DNA of 64,000 bases. It comes from Methylobacter sp. Lineage in GTDB: Bacteria > Pseudomonadota > Gammaproteobacteria > Methylococcales > Methylomonadaceae. Shown here piece by piece: positions 45,591 to 54,501 of the stretch (positions are counted from its first letter, which is position 1; each line of letters starts with the position of its first letter). The notes under the pieces are model-generated. The model was not told the DNA's origin, made no database searches, and worked only from the letters and a program-made list of their open reading frames with translations. A program made the translations under genes and the position numbers. The stretch is from assembly GCF_030680395.1 (NCBI RefSeq), contig NZ_JAUXVR010000010.1:1-64000 (forward strand), given 5' to 3'.

Positions 45591-47735
45591 TTATTCTATT
45601 ACCGAACCTGTTGAAACAACGGGTCTACTCTCGTAAATTCCGGTTAGTTTACGTTTGAATTCGTCAGAAATCAGCCTGGAATCCTGCTTGCTTTTTACAA
45701 CACGCGGTGTGATCAGGACAACCAATTCAGTTTTGGCTCTCGTAAAGGTTTTACCGCCAAATAAGGACCCTATCCATGGAATATCTTGTAAATAAGGAAT
45801 CCCTGCATTACCTTCAGCATTATTATCATCAATTAAACCGCCTAGCACTATCGTTTCCCCATCATGTACAGCCACGGAACTTTCAATTTCTTTTTTTGCA
45901 ATCGTAACCGTCGTTGTAACACCGGTCGTTGACGGTTTTGCATTGCTGACTATTTGCTTGATTTCCATAATGACCATACCGTTTGCATTAACTCTGGGCG
46001 TAACTTCAAGGGTAACACCGGTATCTATATATTGTATCGAACTGGATTGAGCTATGCTGGGTTCCGTTCCACCCGATATAGGGAGCTGTGTGGTGCTGGT
46101 TTGTACAGGTACTTGATCGCCTACATTTATCTTCGCTTGCTGGTTGTTTAATACCATTAACGACGGAGAAGAAATTACATTCAGGTTATTAGCGGTGGCT
46201 TGCGCATTTAAAAGAGCTTTCACCGATCCCGAGCTGTATATAGCGCTAAATCCGCCTGTTGCAGCGGCAGCGGCAGCTTGAGCGGCAGTTCCTAATATAT
46301 CCGCCACTTTGCCGGGAGGCGCCGAGGTGCTGGCAAGCGCATCGTTCCCTTGAGATAAATACCATGATATTCCGTACCTTAAGTCACCGGTTAAAGCAAC
46401 CGAGACTATTGTTGCGTCAATCAGCACTTGCAACGGTAATACATCGAGCTGTTTAATGACAGGAAGTATCACTTCGTAATCCTGCGGAGTGGCAACAATA
46501 ACTACCGAATTATTGGCCGCGTCCGAAATAATTCTTACATCGCCCACATCGGCAACTTCCACATCTCCGGTTGGCCCTGATATTTTTTGAACCTTTTGTT
46601 TTTCAGGCGCTTTATTACTTAACTCAGCCGCTTGTTGCCCAGGCGCGACTTTTGCAGATTTTTCTTTCTTGGCGGCACCGGTAAAAATCTCATTTAACGT
46701 GGACGCCAGTTCTTCTGCATCGACATGTTGAACCCGATAGACATTAACGCCGCCGCCGGACGCTGTGTTTGCGCGATCCAGACGAAATATCCAGCTTTCA
46801 ATATCCTTCAAGTAACTGGCCCGATGCGTAATCGCCATAACCGCATTCAATCTTTCAACCGCAATAAACCGAAAAAAATTATCCTCTCCTTCCTTGCCGT
46901 CTTTACTAAAAACCTCTTCCAATTCTTTAATAATAGTATCCGGCTCAACATGGGCTAATGGAAACAGGCCGAAAGATTGTCCTTTCAACACATCGACATC
47001 AAAAGTGCTGACCATGTCCATGACCCGTCCCAGTTCATCAGGAGTACCGGAAACGATCAGCATATTGCGCGTGCTATCGACATTGAGAATGGTCTTTTCC
47101 TGCACCAACGGTTTGATCACATCGACAATATTTTGTACGGCGACATTTCTAACCGGAATAACCCTGACCTGAAAGCCGGCTCTTCCGGCAGTGCTGGGAG
47201 TGGCAAAACTGGAGCTGTACAGAGCCTCGCTGGCGGGTTCGATATGGTAAATGCTGGCGTCCTTAATCAGGACGGCATTGTTCATGCGCAGCAGCATTTC
47301 AAGGGTGGGAATTAGCTCCTCTTTGCTTAAAGGATCGGTAGTTTGCAGGGTGACCTTGCCTGCCACCTTGGGACTGAGTACGTAGTTTTGTCCAAGGATG
47401 TCGCTTAATATTACTTTGGCCACTTCCCCCAAATCGGCTTCATCAAAGTTGAGACTGTATTCGCCTTCGCCGCGGCCCTTGATTTTTCTATGCTGCGTTG
47501 TCGTATCCGGTACAAACCGGTTGGTACCGGGAAATAGCTCAGGTTGTGTCGGCGTTGCCACAGTAACTGGCGCTTTATTTTGCAGTTGCTCAATAGTGAC
47601 ATCGGCTTGCTCCTTTTTCACCGGCGTCAACGGCAATTTAGCGGCGCGCTTGGGCGCGAGCGATTCGCAGCTTGACAGCGTTAAACCGACGACCACCAGA
47701 CAGGAGGCTGTTATTATTTTTTTTACATTAGTCAT
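45591..47735 (-). CDS. gspD: Type II secretion secretin GspD
   Basis: Outer-membrane channel of the T2SS. 714 residues. Lipobox LTLSSC puts the lipid on Cys23, so it may reach the outer membrane without a separate pilotin. N0-N3 periplasmic domains cover about 90-440, with the N0 segment YSLNFDEADLGEVAKVILSDIL. The secretin barrel covers about 460-690, with the signature VPVQTSTTQ and VVLITPRVV near the end. Its ATG overlaps the gspN stop by 4 bp. It is the last gene of the operon, as in the Xps arrangement. Confidence 0.95.
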   Translation of the reverse strand: MTNVKKIITASCLVVVGLTLSSCESLAPKRAAKLPLTPVKKEQADVTIEQLQNKAPVTVATPTQPELFPGTNRFVPDTTTQHRKIKGRGEGEYSLNFDEADLGEVAKVILSDILGQNYVLSPKVAGKVTLQTTDPLSKEELIPTLEMLLRMNNAVLIKDASIYHIEPASEALYSSSFATPSTAGRAGFQVRVIPVRNVAVQNIVDVIKPLVQEKTILNVDSTRNMLIVSGTPDELGRVMDMVSTFDVDVLKGQSFGLFPLAHVEPDTIIKELEEVFSKDGKEGEDNFFRFIAVERLNAVMAITHRASYLKDIESWIFRLDRANTASGGGVNVYRVQHVDAEELASTLNEIFTGAAKKEKSAKVAPGQQAAELSNKAPEKQKVQKISGPTGDVEVADVGDVRIISDAANNSVVIVATPQDYEVILPVIKQLDVLPLQVLIDATIVSVALTGDLRYGISWYLSQGNDALASTSAPPGKVADILGTAAQAAAAAATGGFSAIYSSGSVKALLNAQATANNLNVISSPSLMVLNNQQAKINVGDQVPVQTSTTQLPISGGTEPSIAQSSSIQYIDTGVTLEVTPRVNANGMVIMEIKQIVSNAKPSTTGVTTTVTIAKKEIESSVAVHDGETIVLGGLIDDNNAEGNAGIPYLQDIPWIGSLFGGKTFTRAKTELVVLITPRVVKSKQDSRLISDEFKRKLTGIYESRPVVSTGSVIE

Positions 47736-48355
47736 CGTTTACCCTCAGATGTGTCTCCAGTAGTGTCTGATGGAGGTTCAGGAATAGCTGCCGGGACAGG
47801 CGCAGGAGCCGGTGTAACCGGTGTTGCGCCGTTTGTTCCATGTGGTAATACTTTTAATTTCGGTTTTCGAAGCAATAGTTCTTTTTCGTTACTGCCTTGT
47901 TTAAACACAGCTCTGTCCTTGTTTATTTCGATCAGTTTCCAGCCGTCAATATCATCGCCCAGGGTTATTTTTCGATGATTGTCTTTGGCAACCCTTGACT
48001 TGGAACGACTGAATAATGCCGATACGGTTTTTTTTGTACTGTAAACTCCGGTCAACTGCCAATCGAAGCCCTCCGATTTAGAAGCGCCTTGCGCTGCATC
48101 CGAACTCGGCTCATCTACAGCCCTTCTGCCTTTAATAAATAACGGCCTGGCAACCAGATCAGCGTAATTTTCTTCCGGCTGTTTGGTCAGCTCTATTTCG
48201 GGCAACTCGTCTGCTTTATAGTCTTGCGGTGTTGCCGAGGTGATCGATGTCAGCAAACGATGTCGCATGTAACTTGCATACAGCCACTCTCCGGCTATAA
48301 CCAAACACAGGCTAATACAGACAACTGCCAGCAATTTTATAAGTTTACTGTTCAT
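47732..48355 (-). CDS. gspN: Type II secretion protein N/C-like (XpsN-like)
   Basis: 207 residues: a membrane helix at 5-25, a periplasmic linker, then a region like the HR domain of GspC (EFDWQLTGVYSTKKTVSALF to GWKLIEINKDRAVF), and a Pro/Ala-rich tail. It probably links the inner-membrane assembly to the secretin. The order M-N-D resembles the Xanthomonas Xps cluster, where XpsN takes the place of GspC. No separate gspC exists in the cluster. Overlaps both neighbours by ATGA. Confidence 0.78.
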   Translation of the reverse strand: MNSKLIKLLAVVCISLCLVIAGEWLYASYMRHRLLTSITSATPQDYKADELPEIELTKQPEENYADLVARPLFIKGRRAVDEPSSDAAQGASKSEGFDWQLTGVYSTKKTVSALFSRSKSRVAKDNHRKITLGDDIDGWKLIEINKDRAVFKQGSNEKELLLRKPKLKVLPHGTNGATPVTPAPAPVPAAIPEPPSDTTGDTSEGKR

Positions 48356-48984
48356 CCCGGCTGCTTTCTCATAAAACTAACCGCTTGAAAACTAATATCC
48401 AGTTCGTTACTCAGTTCCATCTGATGCGATGTCCTGCTTCTTACGCCACGTACCGGCCTTATCTCTATCTGATTGACAATAATCAGCGGAGTTGATGTTT
48501 CTATCTTGTACAGCACCGCCCGTAACACTTTACTATTACCCGTCATCCTTACGCTGACGGTTATCCGGCTAAGCTCATTCCCGGCGCCCGACTGCATGGA
48601 TGCAGAAGCCGTATTGCCGGGAACAAATGTCGAGACAGGAAGCGCCTGAGTGCTGCTCAGCTGTCCGCCAGCCTCTACAATCGTTTTTTTAATAAACTCC
48701 TGAACCTCCGCGGACGCTAAAGCGTCGGTACTTTGCCTGTTCAAAAGTCCACGCTTTTGATACTGCTCTTTTATCACACTCATGCTTTCGATGACCGCGT
48801 CTTTTCTTGCCAGAATCCGCTCGTATTGTTGTAGCCTGAAAACAAGGTTATTTTTGACCTCGTGCAATTCCAAACCTTTGTTAACCACAGGTACGATAAC
48901 GACCAGGATGACAATCAGTATCGCTGCAACTAACAGGGCAACAGCCAGCCATCGCTGCATTTGCTGACTACCTGTCTTGACCAT
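48352..48984 (-). CDS. gspM: Type II secretion protein GspM
   Basis: About 210 residues from the ATG at 48984, which has a strong GGGAGGGG site; the frame goes up to 49113, inside gspL. One membrane helix (15-40), then a coiled-coil and a ferredoxin-like periplasmic domain. Works with GspL at the inner-membrane platform. Around residue 128, the segment SASMQSGAGNE is encoded by a palindromic repeat (CTGCATGGATGCAG) discussed separately. Confidence 0.82.
   Translation of the reverse strand: MVKTGSQQMQRWLAVALLVAAILIVILVVIVPVVNKGLELHEVKNNLVFRLQQYERILARKDAVIESMSVIKEQYQKRGLLNRQSTDALASAEVQEFIKKTIVEAGGQLSSTQALPVSTFVPGNTASASMQSGAGNELSRITVSVRMTGNSKVLRAVLYKIETSTPLIIVNQIEIRPVRGVRSRTSHQMELSNELDISFQAVSFMRKQPG
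48588..48612. repeat. Repeat-like palindrome inside gspM
   Basis: CGACTGCATGGATGCAGAAG occurs on the plus strand. It agrees in 19 of 20 bases with the minus-strand reading of the mobile unit at 24401-24447 (CGACTGCATGGATGCAGGAG). The gene stays in frame. Confidence 0.5.
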
Positions 48985-50113
48985 TGGCCCCTCCCTGTTT
49001 CGACGGCACGGAGGGCGGTTCAGCTGTCGGGATAACGTCAACAGTAATCTGGAACCGCTCCTGTCCAGTAATCCTGTCCTGAGTGACCGGCGACACGAAG
49101 CGGGCATTGGCAAACAACTTAGAGTCTTCCAAAACGCCGATCAATGCTGAAGCCGCGGGCGACTCGCCCTGTAGTTGCAGATGCCCGTCCGAGTATTGCG
49201 CATAGGACAGCCAGGTATCGTCTTTTATTAACGTGCTTAAGGTATTCAGCATATCAACCAGGGTTGGAACCGCATTTTTCTCCGCTATTAATAGTCGTGT
49301 TTCGTCTATTATCGAATCAACCTCCAACTGCAAGGCCTTAACTTCCTTGGCATCCTTTTCTATGGCATCGATTTTTTCCTGTAAAGTATTGATCGTCTGA
49401 TATTCAAACCAGACCGGCAGCACCAGCACGGCGCCCAGCAGTAAAAATATCGCTGCAATCAATCCGGTATAAATCAAACGCTGTGCATTTGCAGGTTTTT
49501 CCCTGAGGTTTTCCGGTAATAAATTGTAGCCGTCATAACGTTGCCCAAGATCATTTGGCGCGGCCTCATAATCGACGAATAACGGCGACATATCCATTGT
49601 CTTGATGTCTTCATACAAGGCATCAAGTGTTTCTCTTGGCGTTAACACCAGCATGACCCTGATTTGACCAGGCTCATGCTCGCCTTCCAGCAGCTTAACC
49701 GCAAAATAAACCTGTTCCGCCTTAAACGGCGTATAGCGATCAAGTTCGTAGGCAACAACCTGCGACAGGTTCTCTTTTACGGCGATCGGCAAGGCAAGCT
49801 CTTTTTGAATCGCTTCGGTTCCTGTTAGTCGTAGTATTAAGTTTGCTTTAGCCACCCGTTCATCTTTGGCTCGCAAGGCTTTATATTGCTCGATACCCGA
49901 GGCGTTGCGCTCCAGTATTGCCAAAGGCTCGGCTTGCTCATTAAGCATGTAGGTCAACGCTAACTGATTGTTTTCGGGACGAACGATAATGAAGCCCTGC
50001 TTCTCGTTAACCAGCTGCCTGATTTTTTCGGGCACCAAAAAGTCAAGCTCGCGCAGCCACCAGCGGAAGAACTTTTTAACATCCAAATCAATTGTCGAAT
50101 TCAGGCTCGGCAT
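48968..50113 (-). CDS. gspL: Type II secretion protein GspL (PilN-type)
   Basis: 381 residues: an N-terminal cytoplasmic actin-like domain (about 1-215) that docks on GspE, one membrane helix near 230-250 (LIYTGLIAAIFLLLGAVLVLP), a coiled-coil and a C-terminal PilN-like ferredoxin fold. Shows the fused GspL form with PilM- and PilN-like halves. Overlaps gspK by 26 bp and gspM by 17 bp. Confidence 0.85.
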   Translation of the reverse strand: MPSLNSTIDLDVKKFFRWWLRELDFLVPEKIRQLVNEKQGFIIVRPENNQLALTYMLNEQAEPLAILERNASGIEQYKALRAKDERVAKANLILRLTGTEAIQKELALPIAVKENLSQVVAYELDRYTPFKAEQVYFAVKLLEGEHEPGQIRVMLVLTPRETLDALYEDIKTMDMSPLFVDYEAAPNDLGQRYDGYNLLPENLREKPANAQRLIYTGLIAAIFLLLGAVLVLPVWFEYQTINTLQEKIDAIEKDAKEVKALQLEVDSIIDETRLLIAEKNAVPTLVDMLNTLSTLIKDDTWLSYAQYSDGHLQLQGESPAASALIGVLEDSKLFANARFVSPVTQDRITGQERFQITVDVIPTAEPPSVPSKQGGANGQDR

Positions 50114-51095
50114 ACTGTCTCACTAGCAACTCATCTTGTTCATCTACAAACAATGAACCGTCAACTGCGGTATTGCGCTGCCATTTCAGTATCTGAAACG
50201 GCGACGTCCCCGTCGGACTATCCGGTCTTTTTATCAGCGCTTTGAGGGTGGCTGTTGTGCCATCCTCCAACTGCGCTTCGGTAACAACCGTAAGCACCCC
50301 TTTTTGTTCTGTTCCGTCATTGATCGCTATTGCAGGTGCGTTCTCACCCGTTTGCCCGGACGCCATACCGGGATCAGAGGCTACCGGAATTACCGGCACG
50401 GGCAAGCCGGTTATCGCGCTTACACGCCGGGCCGCAATATATTGGTCTATCAATCGGACATCCATTCCCGGCAATACATATAAAACTTCTTTGGCCGCCT
50501 GAGTCACATCAACCTTGGGCTGTCCCGAGTAGACCGTGACCAGGCTGTCAATCCACTTGAAGACCTGTTCATTCATGCCCAATACCAGCTGTAATTCCTC
50601 AATAGACTGAAACGGCTTATTGCGCGGCTGGTAGCTTAAGCCTGCGTCTTTATATTCTTCTTTCTCCGCGCCCTCTATATGCACCAGATCATCCGCATCG
50701 CGCCAATCGAGAATCGCATTCACCAACCGGGTTTGCAACTGGGCATCAACAGGCGCATGAACCATGAGCCCTTTTAACAGGGTCTGGTCGGCACTATTTA
50801 AATCCACTTTGCCTGTTTCAGATAGCAGCCGGATGCGGACTTTCGAATCCGCGTAATTTATTTGGTAAATACTGCCATCGGTACGCCACCGTTGTAGTTG
50901 ATCGGGATGCATTGCCATCAATTCGGCAATGGCAAGGCCTGATTCTGCGACCGCCGCGGCCTTGGCATTATTACTGCTGCCGGTCACAATGCCCGCTTCC
51001 CGCCGCATGCTAAGAGCAAAACTACCGGCCATAATGGTCAGCAGGCTCAGCACCCACAAAACCAGAACAAGGGCAAAGCCGCCAGACCTGATCAA
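50088..51095 (-). CDS. gspK: Minor pseudopilin GspK
   Basis: 335 residues. The prepilin leader is short (MIRSGG before FALVLVLWVLSLLTIMAGSF). The large globular part has a helix-hairpin-helix-like segment, GKVDLNSADQTLLKGL. GspK lacks the conserved Glu5 of the other pseudopilins and here too the position is not Glu, as expected for the tip subunit. ATGA overlap with gspJ. Confidence 0.88.
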   Translation of the reverse strand: MIRSGGFALVLVLWVLSLLTIMAGSFALSMRREAGIVTGSSNNAKAAAVAESGLAIAELMAMHPDQLQRWRTDGSIYQINYADSKVRIRLLSETGKVDLNSADQTLLKGLMVHAPVDAQLQTRLVNAILDWRDADDLVHIEGAEKEEYKDAGLSYQPRNKPFQSIEELQLVLGMNEQVFKWIDSLVTVYSGQPKVDVTQAAKEVLYVLPGMDVRLIDQYIAARRVSAITGLPVPVIPVASDPGMASGQTGENAPAIAINDGTEQKGVLTVVTEAQLEDGTTATLKALIKRPDSPTGTSPFQILKWQRNTAVDGSLFVDEQDELLVRQYAEPEFDN

Positions 51096-51910
51096 TTGCC
51101 AGCCTCTAACGGCGCCGCGTTTACTCCAGTCTCTGCACCTGCAACTTTAAGCGCTATAATCATTTCCGGCCAAAAAACGCCATTTGTAGTGCTGATGTTG
51201 ATTTTGACCAATTTGGGTTGAACATCTTTTTCCAACCACTCCTTCTGCCAACTGTTTTTGCCCGCATTACCGGCATCATCCGCATCATCGGTAGCACCAA
51301 AATAAGCAAGCTCAAAATCGCTTACATGCCTTAGCAAAATCACCTCTTCCTGATTCCATTCTTCGCCCTCGGTTACCGGAAAAAACGGCGTTAGCGTCAC
51401 TTTGATAACCTGCTCTTTATCTTGTTTTTGCAGCTGTATTGAAAACAGCTGCATACCTGCTCTACCGACGCTTGCAGGAAAAACCGAGACAAACTGCAAG
51501 GACTCCTTTTTGCCTTGAAAAGAGAATGTTTTGTCCTTGTTTCCCGCCGCCGCGGCATTCCCATCATCCCTGCCGATCGCCGCGCCGGTTCCCGACTGGC
51601 TTGAGACATCCGCATCATCCCCGTCGGTAAAATCATCCCATAAAGGGGTGGCTGAGGATAAATGCCGCTGAAAAAAGTTAGAGACTACGGCGACCTCATT
51701 CACTTCGGCTATTTTATTTTCTCCCTGCTCCCAGCTTTGGGCGCAAATTCCCAAGCTACTGAACAATAACACCACCATAATGCTTAATAATGTCATTGCT
51801 ATAAGAACCTCAATCAGCGTGAAGCCCGTCGCATATCTTAACCCCGGCGCGGCACTGATGACATGGTGTGCAATACGTACCTTGCCAGCTTGAACCTGAG
51901 CTTTCCTCAT
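51092..51910 (-). CDS. gspJ: Minor pseudopilin GspJ
   Basis: 272 residues. The prepilin segment ATGFTLIEVLIAMTLLSIMVVLLF has the cleavage Gly before Phe and Glu5, but the leader before it is long (about 29 residues). A low-complexity insert rich in Asp/Gly/Ala (about 88-120: DDADVSS, QSGTGAA, GRDDGNAAAAGN) contains 27 bp identical to a segment in waaC. GspJ forms the tip with I and K. It is longer than usual for the family (about 200), partly because of that insert. Confidence 0.86.
   Translation of the reverse strand: MRKAQVQAGKVRIAHHVISAAPGLRYATGFTLIEVLIAMTLLSIMVVLLFSSLGICAQSWEQGENKIAEVNEVAVVSNFFQRHLSSATPLWDDFTDGDDADVSSQSGTGAAIGRDDGNAAAAGNKDKTFSFQGKKESLQFVSVFPASVGRAGMQLFSIQLQKQDKEQVIKVTLTPFFPVTEGEEWNQEEVILLRHVSDFELAYFGATDDADDAGNAGKNSWQKEWLEKDVQPKLVKINISTTNGVFWPEMIIALKVAGAETGVNAAPLEAGN
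51577..51603. mobile_element. Short mobile-like repeat inside gspJ
   Basis: These 27 bases are identical to 61521-61547 in waaC. On the minus strand they contain AAGCCAGTCGGGAACCGG. Here they are read as SQSGTGAA, in waaC in another frame as QASREPARR. Related, less exact copies are in gspE and waaF. Confidence 0.75.
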
Positions 51911-52320
51911 AACATTTTATTCGTCAGTTTCAAGGTTATTAACTCAACCTGCCTGCCGGCGGCTCTGGCATCATCACCCCAGCTTACACTAACCTTAACC
52001 TTAAAAAGTACCACCGGTATGATTGTGACATCCAAATTTTCAGCCGTAAACTGAAACGGGCTAACAGATACCCGCCAATGGTATTTCCCATTTTCCAGTC
52101 CGGTCGCTTCGCCTTGCTGCAAGGGCGCTTCCACGCCTGTTTGGGCTATTAAAGACTCGGCAACCTGAACGGCTGCGGTATATTCCTCGGCTACGCTGGC
52201 GGTATTGACGCCGGCAGAAAATATCTTCAGCAAAATCCCTAATGCCAGCGCCAGAATTGAAAATGCAATCAGGATTTCCAGTAAAGAAAAGCCGCGCTGT
52301 TTATTCATTTTCAAGTTCAA
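51907..52320 (-). CDS. gspI: Minor pseudopilin GspI
   Basis: 137 residues. Prepilin leader MNLKMNKQRG and FSLLEILIAFSILALALGILLK with Glu5. Typical size for GspI. The internal ATG at 52308 gives the common MNKQRG leader and is an equal alternative. Overlaps gspJ by ATGA. Confidence 0.88.
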   Translation of the reverse strand: MNLKMNKQRGFSLLEILIAFSILALALGILLKIFSAGVNTASVAEEYTAAVQVAESLIAQTGVEAPLQQGEATGLENGKYHWRVSVSPFQFTAENLDVTIIPVVLFKVKVSVSWGDDARAAGRQVELITLKLTNKML

Positions 52321-52813
52321 CCTGGCCGGTTAACCAGTTTATGTCCATTTTCCACACTGTCTGCCCCCGCTCCAGGGTGATTCTTCCTCCCGTGGAGGAG
52401 CCGTCGGCAAAAAAACGGATGTTTGCCGTGCCTTTTCCGGTTAATTCGCTTTGCGCAGTCACCACGGTGATATCAATACCCTCGGGTATTTGATAAAGCT
52501 TGTCCCGACCGCTGACCCTGTAGTTGTTGTTGCCAAGATCAAGAGCAACCGTGGTTTCCTGGTGGGTCATTAAAGCCTGCCCTCTGGCATAACGCAGCGC
52601 TGAAACTATATCTCTTGCCGCCGCCTTTATTTCTGTAGAGTCGCTTCCCGATGACAGGTTAAGGCCGATAACCGAAAAACCCAGCACCACAACAAAAAGC
52701 ACCACGACCAGTTCCAGCAGAGTAAAGCCTCGCTGAGACTGCATTGCCACGCAGCGCGTAGGAATGAGACGAACCTTTTGCCTTTCGTCCTTCGCCTTGC
52801 GTCTTACTCCCAA
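52301..52813 (-). CDS. gspH: Minor pseudopilin GspH
   Basis: 170 residues from the upstream ATG, or 147 from the ATG at 52744, which gives the standard leader MQSQRG before FTLLELVVVLFVVVLGFSVIG. The extra N-terminal part (RRKAKDERQKV) is encoded by the GGCGAAAGG repeat, so the shorter form is more natural. The body has the H-type pseudopilin fold with a C-terminal WKMDINWLTGQVELENE. Confidence 0.85.
   Translation of the reverse strand: MGVRRKAKDERQKVRLIPTRCVAMQSQRGFTLLELVVVLFVVVLGFSVIGLNLSSGSDSTEIKAAARDIVSALRYARGQALMTHQETTVALDLGNNNYRVSGRDKLYQIPEGIDITVVTAQSELTGKGTANIRFFADGSSTGGRITLERGQTVWKMDINWLTGQVELENE
52774..52806. repeat. GGCGAAAGG-family repeat at the gspG end / gspH start
   Basis: CCTTTTGCCTTTCGTCC and TTCGCCTTGCGTCTTA. 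It differs from 53223-53255 at only 5 of 33 bases and covers the gspG stop and the upstream gspH start codon region. Confidence 0.65.
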
Positions 52814-53268
52814 CTAACAATATCCTGATCTTCGCCTTCGCCGCCTTCCTTGCCATCCGCCCCCAAGGTGAACAAATCAAACTTCCCGTGCTCGCCGGGA
52901 GCAACATAATGATATTCCTGTTGCCATGGATCCAGCGGCATTTTGGCTTTGCGTAAATAAGGGCCATTCCAGCGTTTGGCGTTGTCGGGCGATTCAATTA
53001 GCGACTTCAGGCCTTGTGCGGTGGTCGGATAGTTGCCCAAGTCCAGTTTGTACATATCCAGGGCGGCCGACAGGTCTTCAATTTGCACTTTGGCCGCTTT
53101 GGTTTTGGATTCGCCCATATGCTTCATGACCTGAGGTCCGACTATTCCGGCCAGCATCGCAATAATGCCCAGCACGACCAACAACTCAAGCAAGGTAAAA
53201 CCCCGCTGATGCAAAGCCCCGGCCTTTTGCCCTTCGCCTTTCGCCTTGAATCTTAATATCTGTTTCAT
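52804..53268 (-). CDS. gspG: Major pseudopilin GspG
   Basis: 154 residues. The T2SS pseudopilus main subunit. Prepilin site RG before FTLLELLVVLGIIAMLAGIVGPQVM with Glu5, then the calcium-binding C-terminal part with DPWQQEYHY and FDLFTLGADGKEGGEG. The start MKQILR has GAGGAAA upstream. The leader is about 24 residues, longer than the usual 6-10, because residues 7-17 (FKAKGEGQKAG) are encoded by a dispersed repeat. Confidence 0.95.
   Translation of the reverse strand: MKQILRFKAKGEGQKAGALHQRGFTLLELLVVLGIIAMLAGIVGPQVMKHMGESKTKAAKVQIEDLSAALDMYKLDLGNYPTTAQGLKSLIESPDNAKRWNGPYLRKAKMPLDPWQQEYHYVAPGEHGKFDLFTLGADGKEGGEGEDQDIVSWE
53223..53255. repeat. GGCGAAAGG-family repeat inside the gspG leader
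   Basis: CCTTTTGCCCTTCGCC and TTTCGCCTTGAATCTTA lie in frame between the GspG start codon and the prepilin cleavage site. The same repeat ends gspG at 52774-52806, so the gspG gene is flanked by direct copies. Confidence 0.65.
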
Positions 53269-53286
53269 AATGTAGTATTTCCTCGT

Positions 53287-54501
53287 TTAAAAAGCCAAAT
53301 CGTTAACACTCAGAATAGCCAGCAGAATCGATACGATGATGCCCGCAATCATCAGTCCTAATGAAATTATCAACGCCGGTTCCAGCAACGCCAGCATGCG
53401 CTGTATCGCCACCCTAAGCTGCTTATCGTAAATAGTTGCCACTCGCAGCAGCATTTCTTCCAGACGTCCTGTCTCTTCACCCATTTTTATCATTTGCATG
53501 GCCATTTTGGGGAATATTCCTTTTTCCAGTAGCGCATCCGACATGTTTTTGCCCTGCCTTAACTGCTCTTCGGTATCCTGAATGGCCGCCGCCAAAACCA
53601 GGTTATCCACTGTTTCGCGGACAATCACCAGAGCCGCCAGTATCGAAACGCCATTACCCAATAAAGTGCCCAGCGTTCGGCTGATGTTGGCGGTCTCCTT
53701 GTTCAAAATAATCGTCCCGGCCAGAGGCAGTTTTAAAAAACGGGCGTCCCAGACCTTCTTTTTTACCGGATCGGCCATCTGGAGATTCATATAACCGGTG
53801 ATGAATACAACACCCAAAATCAATACCCACCAATAGCTTTGCAGCCATTCGGCCAGTCCCACCACGATCTGCGTCGATACCGGCAGCGCCTTGCCCGCGC
53901 TTTCAAACATTTCGGAAAATTGCGGCACCACAAAAGTCAGCATCACAAACAAAGAGGCCAATGACATAACCAGCAAGATGGCCGGATAGATCAATGCGGT
54001 GCTGACCGTTTCTTTTAATTCCCGGGAGCGCTCCAGATATTCGGACAAACGCACTAATACTTCGCCCAAACTCCCCCCCGCCTCACCGGCGCGTATCATG
54101 TTCAGATAAAACTTGCTGAAAATGCCGGACTGCTTTTCCAGCGCATCGGCCAAGGTGGAGCCGCCTTTGACTTTATCCAGAACTCTGCCGATCAACCTGG
54201 TCACCCGTTCGTTGTCTTCGGTCAAGTCCATCAATACCAGCAAAGACTTATCCAAAGGCAAACCGGACTCCAGCAACGTTGCCAATTCGCCGGTGAACAA
54301 GGAAATATCTTTTTGCGATAGTCTGGACTGTTTTAAACCCAGCCTTAAGCCCAAAAACGACTTGGCGCTGGCCGGTATCACACGAATAGGGATATAGCCT
54401 TCCGTCTGCAAAGTTGCAATCAGCTGCCGATCGTTAACCGCGTCCCTGACGCCTTCTTCAGTCTCGCCCAGACTATTAATCGCTTTATACGCAAATAACA
54501 T
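53287..54501 (-). CDS. gspF: Type II secretion inner-membrane protein GspF
   Basis: 404 residues with two GspF cytoplasmic domains (about 70-190 and 270-390) and three membrane helices (near 170, 220 and 375). Signature features are LLESGLPLDKSL and the repeated MIRAGEAGGSLGEVL / MIKMGEETGRLEEML. Platform protein working with GspE. TAATG junction with gspE. Confidence 0.95.
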   Translation of the reverse strand: MLFAYKAINSLGETEEGVRDAVNDRQLIATLQTEGYIPIRVIPASAKSFLGLRLGLKQSRLSQKDISLFTGELATLLESGLPLDKSLLVLMDLTEDNERVTRLIGRVLDKVKGGSTLADALEKQSGIFSKFYLNMIRAGEAGGSLGEVLVRLSEYLERSRELKETVSTALIYPAILLVMSLASLFVMLTFVVPQFSEMFESAGKALPVSTQIVVGLAEWLQSYWWVLILGVVFITGYMNLQMADPVKKKVWDARFLKLPLAGTIILNKETANISRTLGTLLGNGVSILAALVIVRETVDNLVLAAAIQDTEEQLRQGKNMSDALLEKGIFPKMAMQMIKMGEETGRLEEMLLRVATIYDKQLRVAIQRMLALLEPALIISLGLMIAGIIVSILLAILSVNDLAF

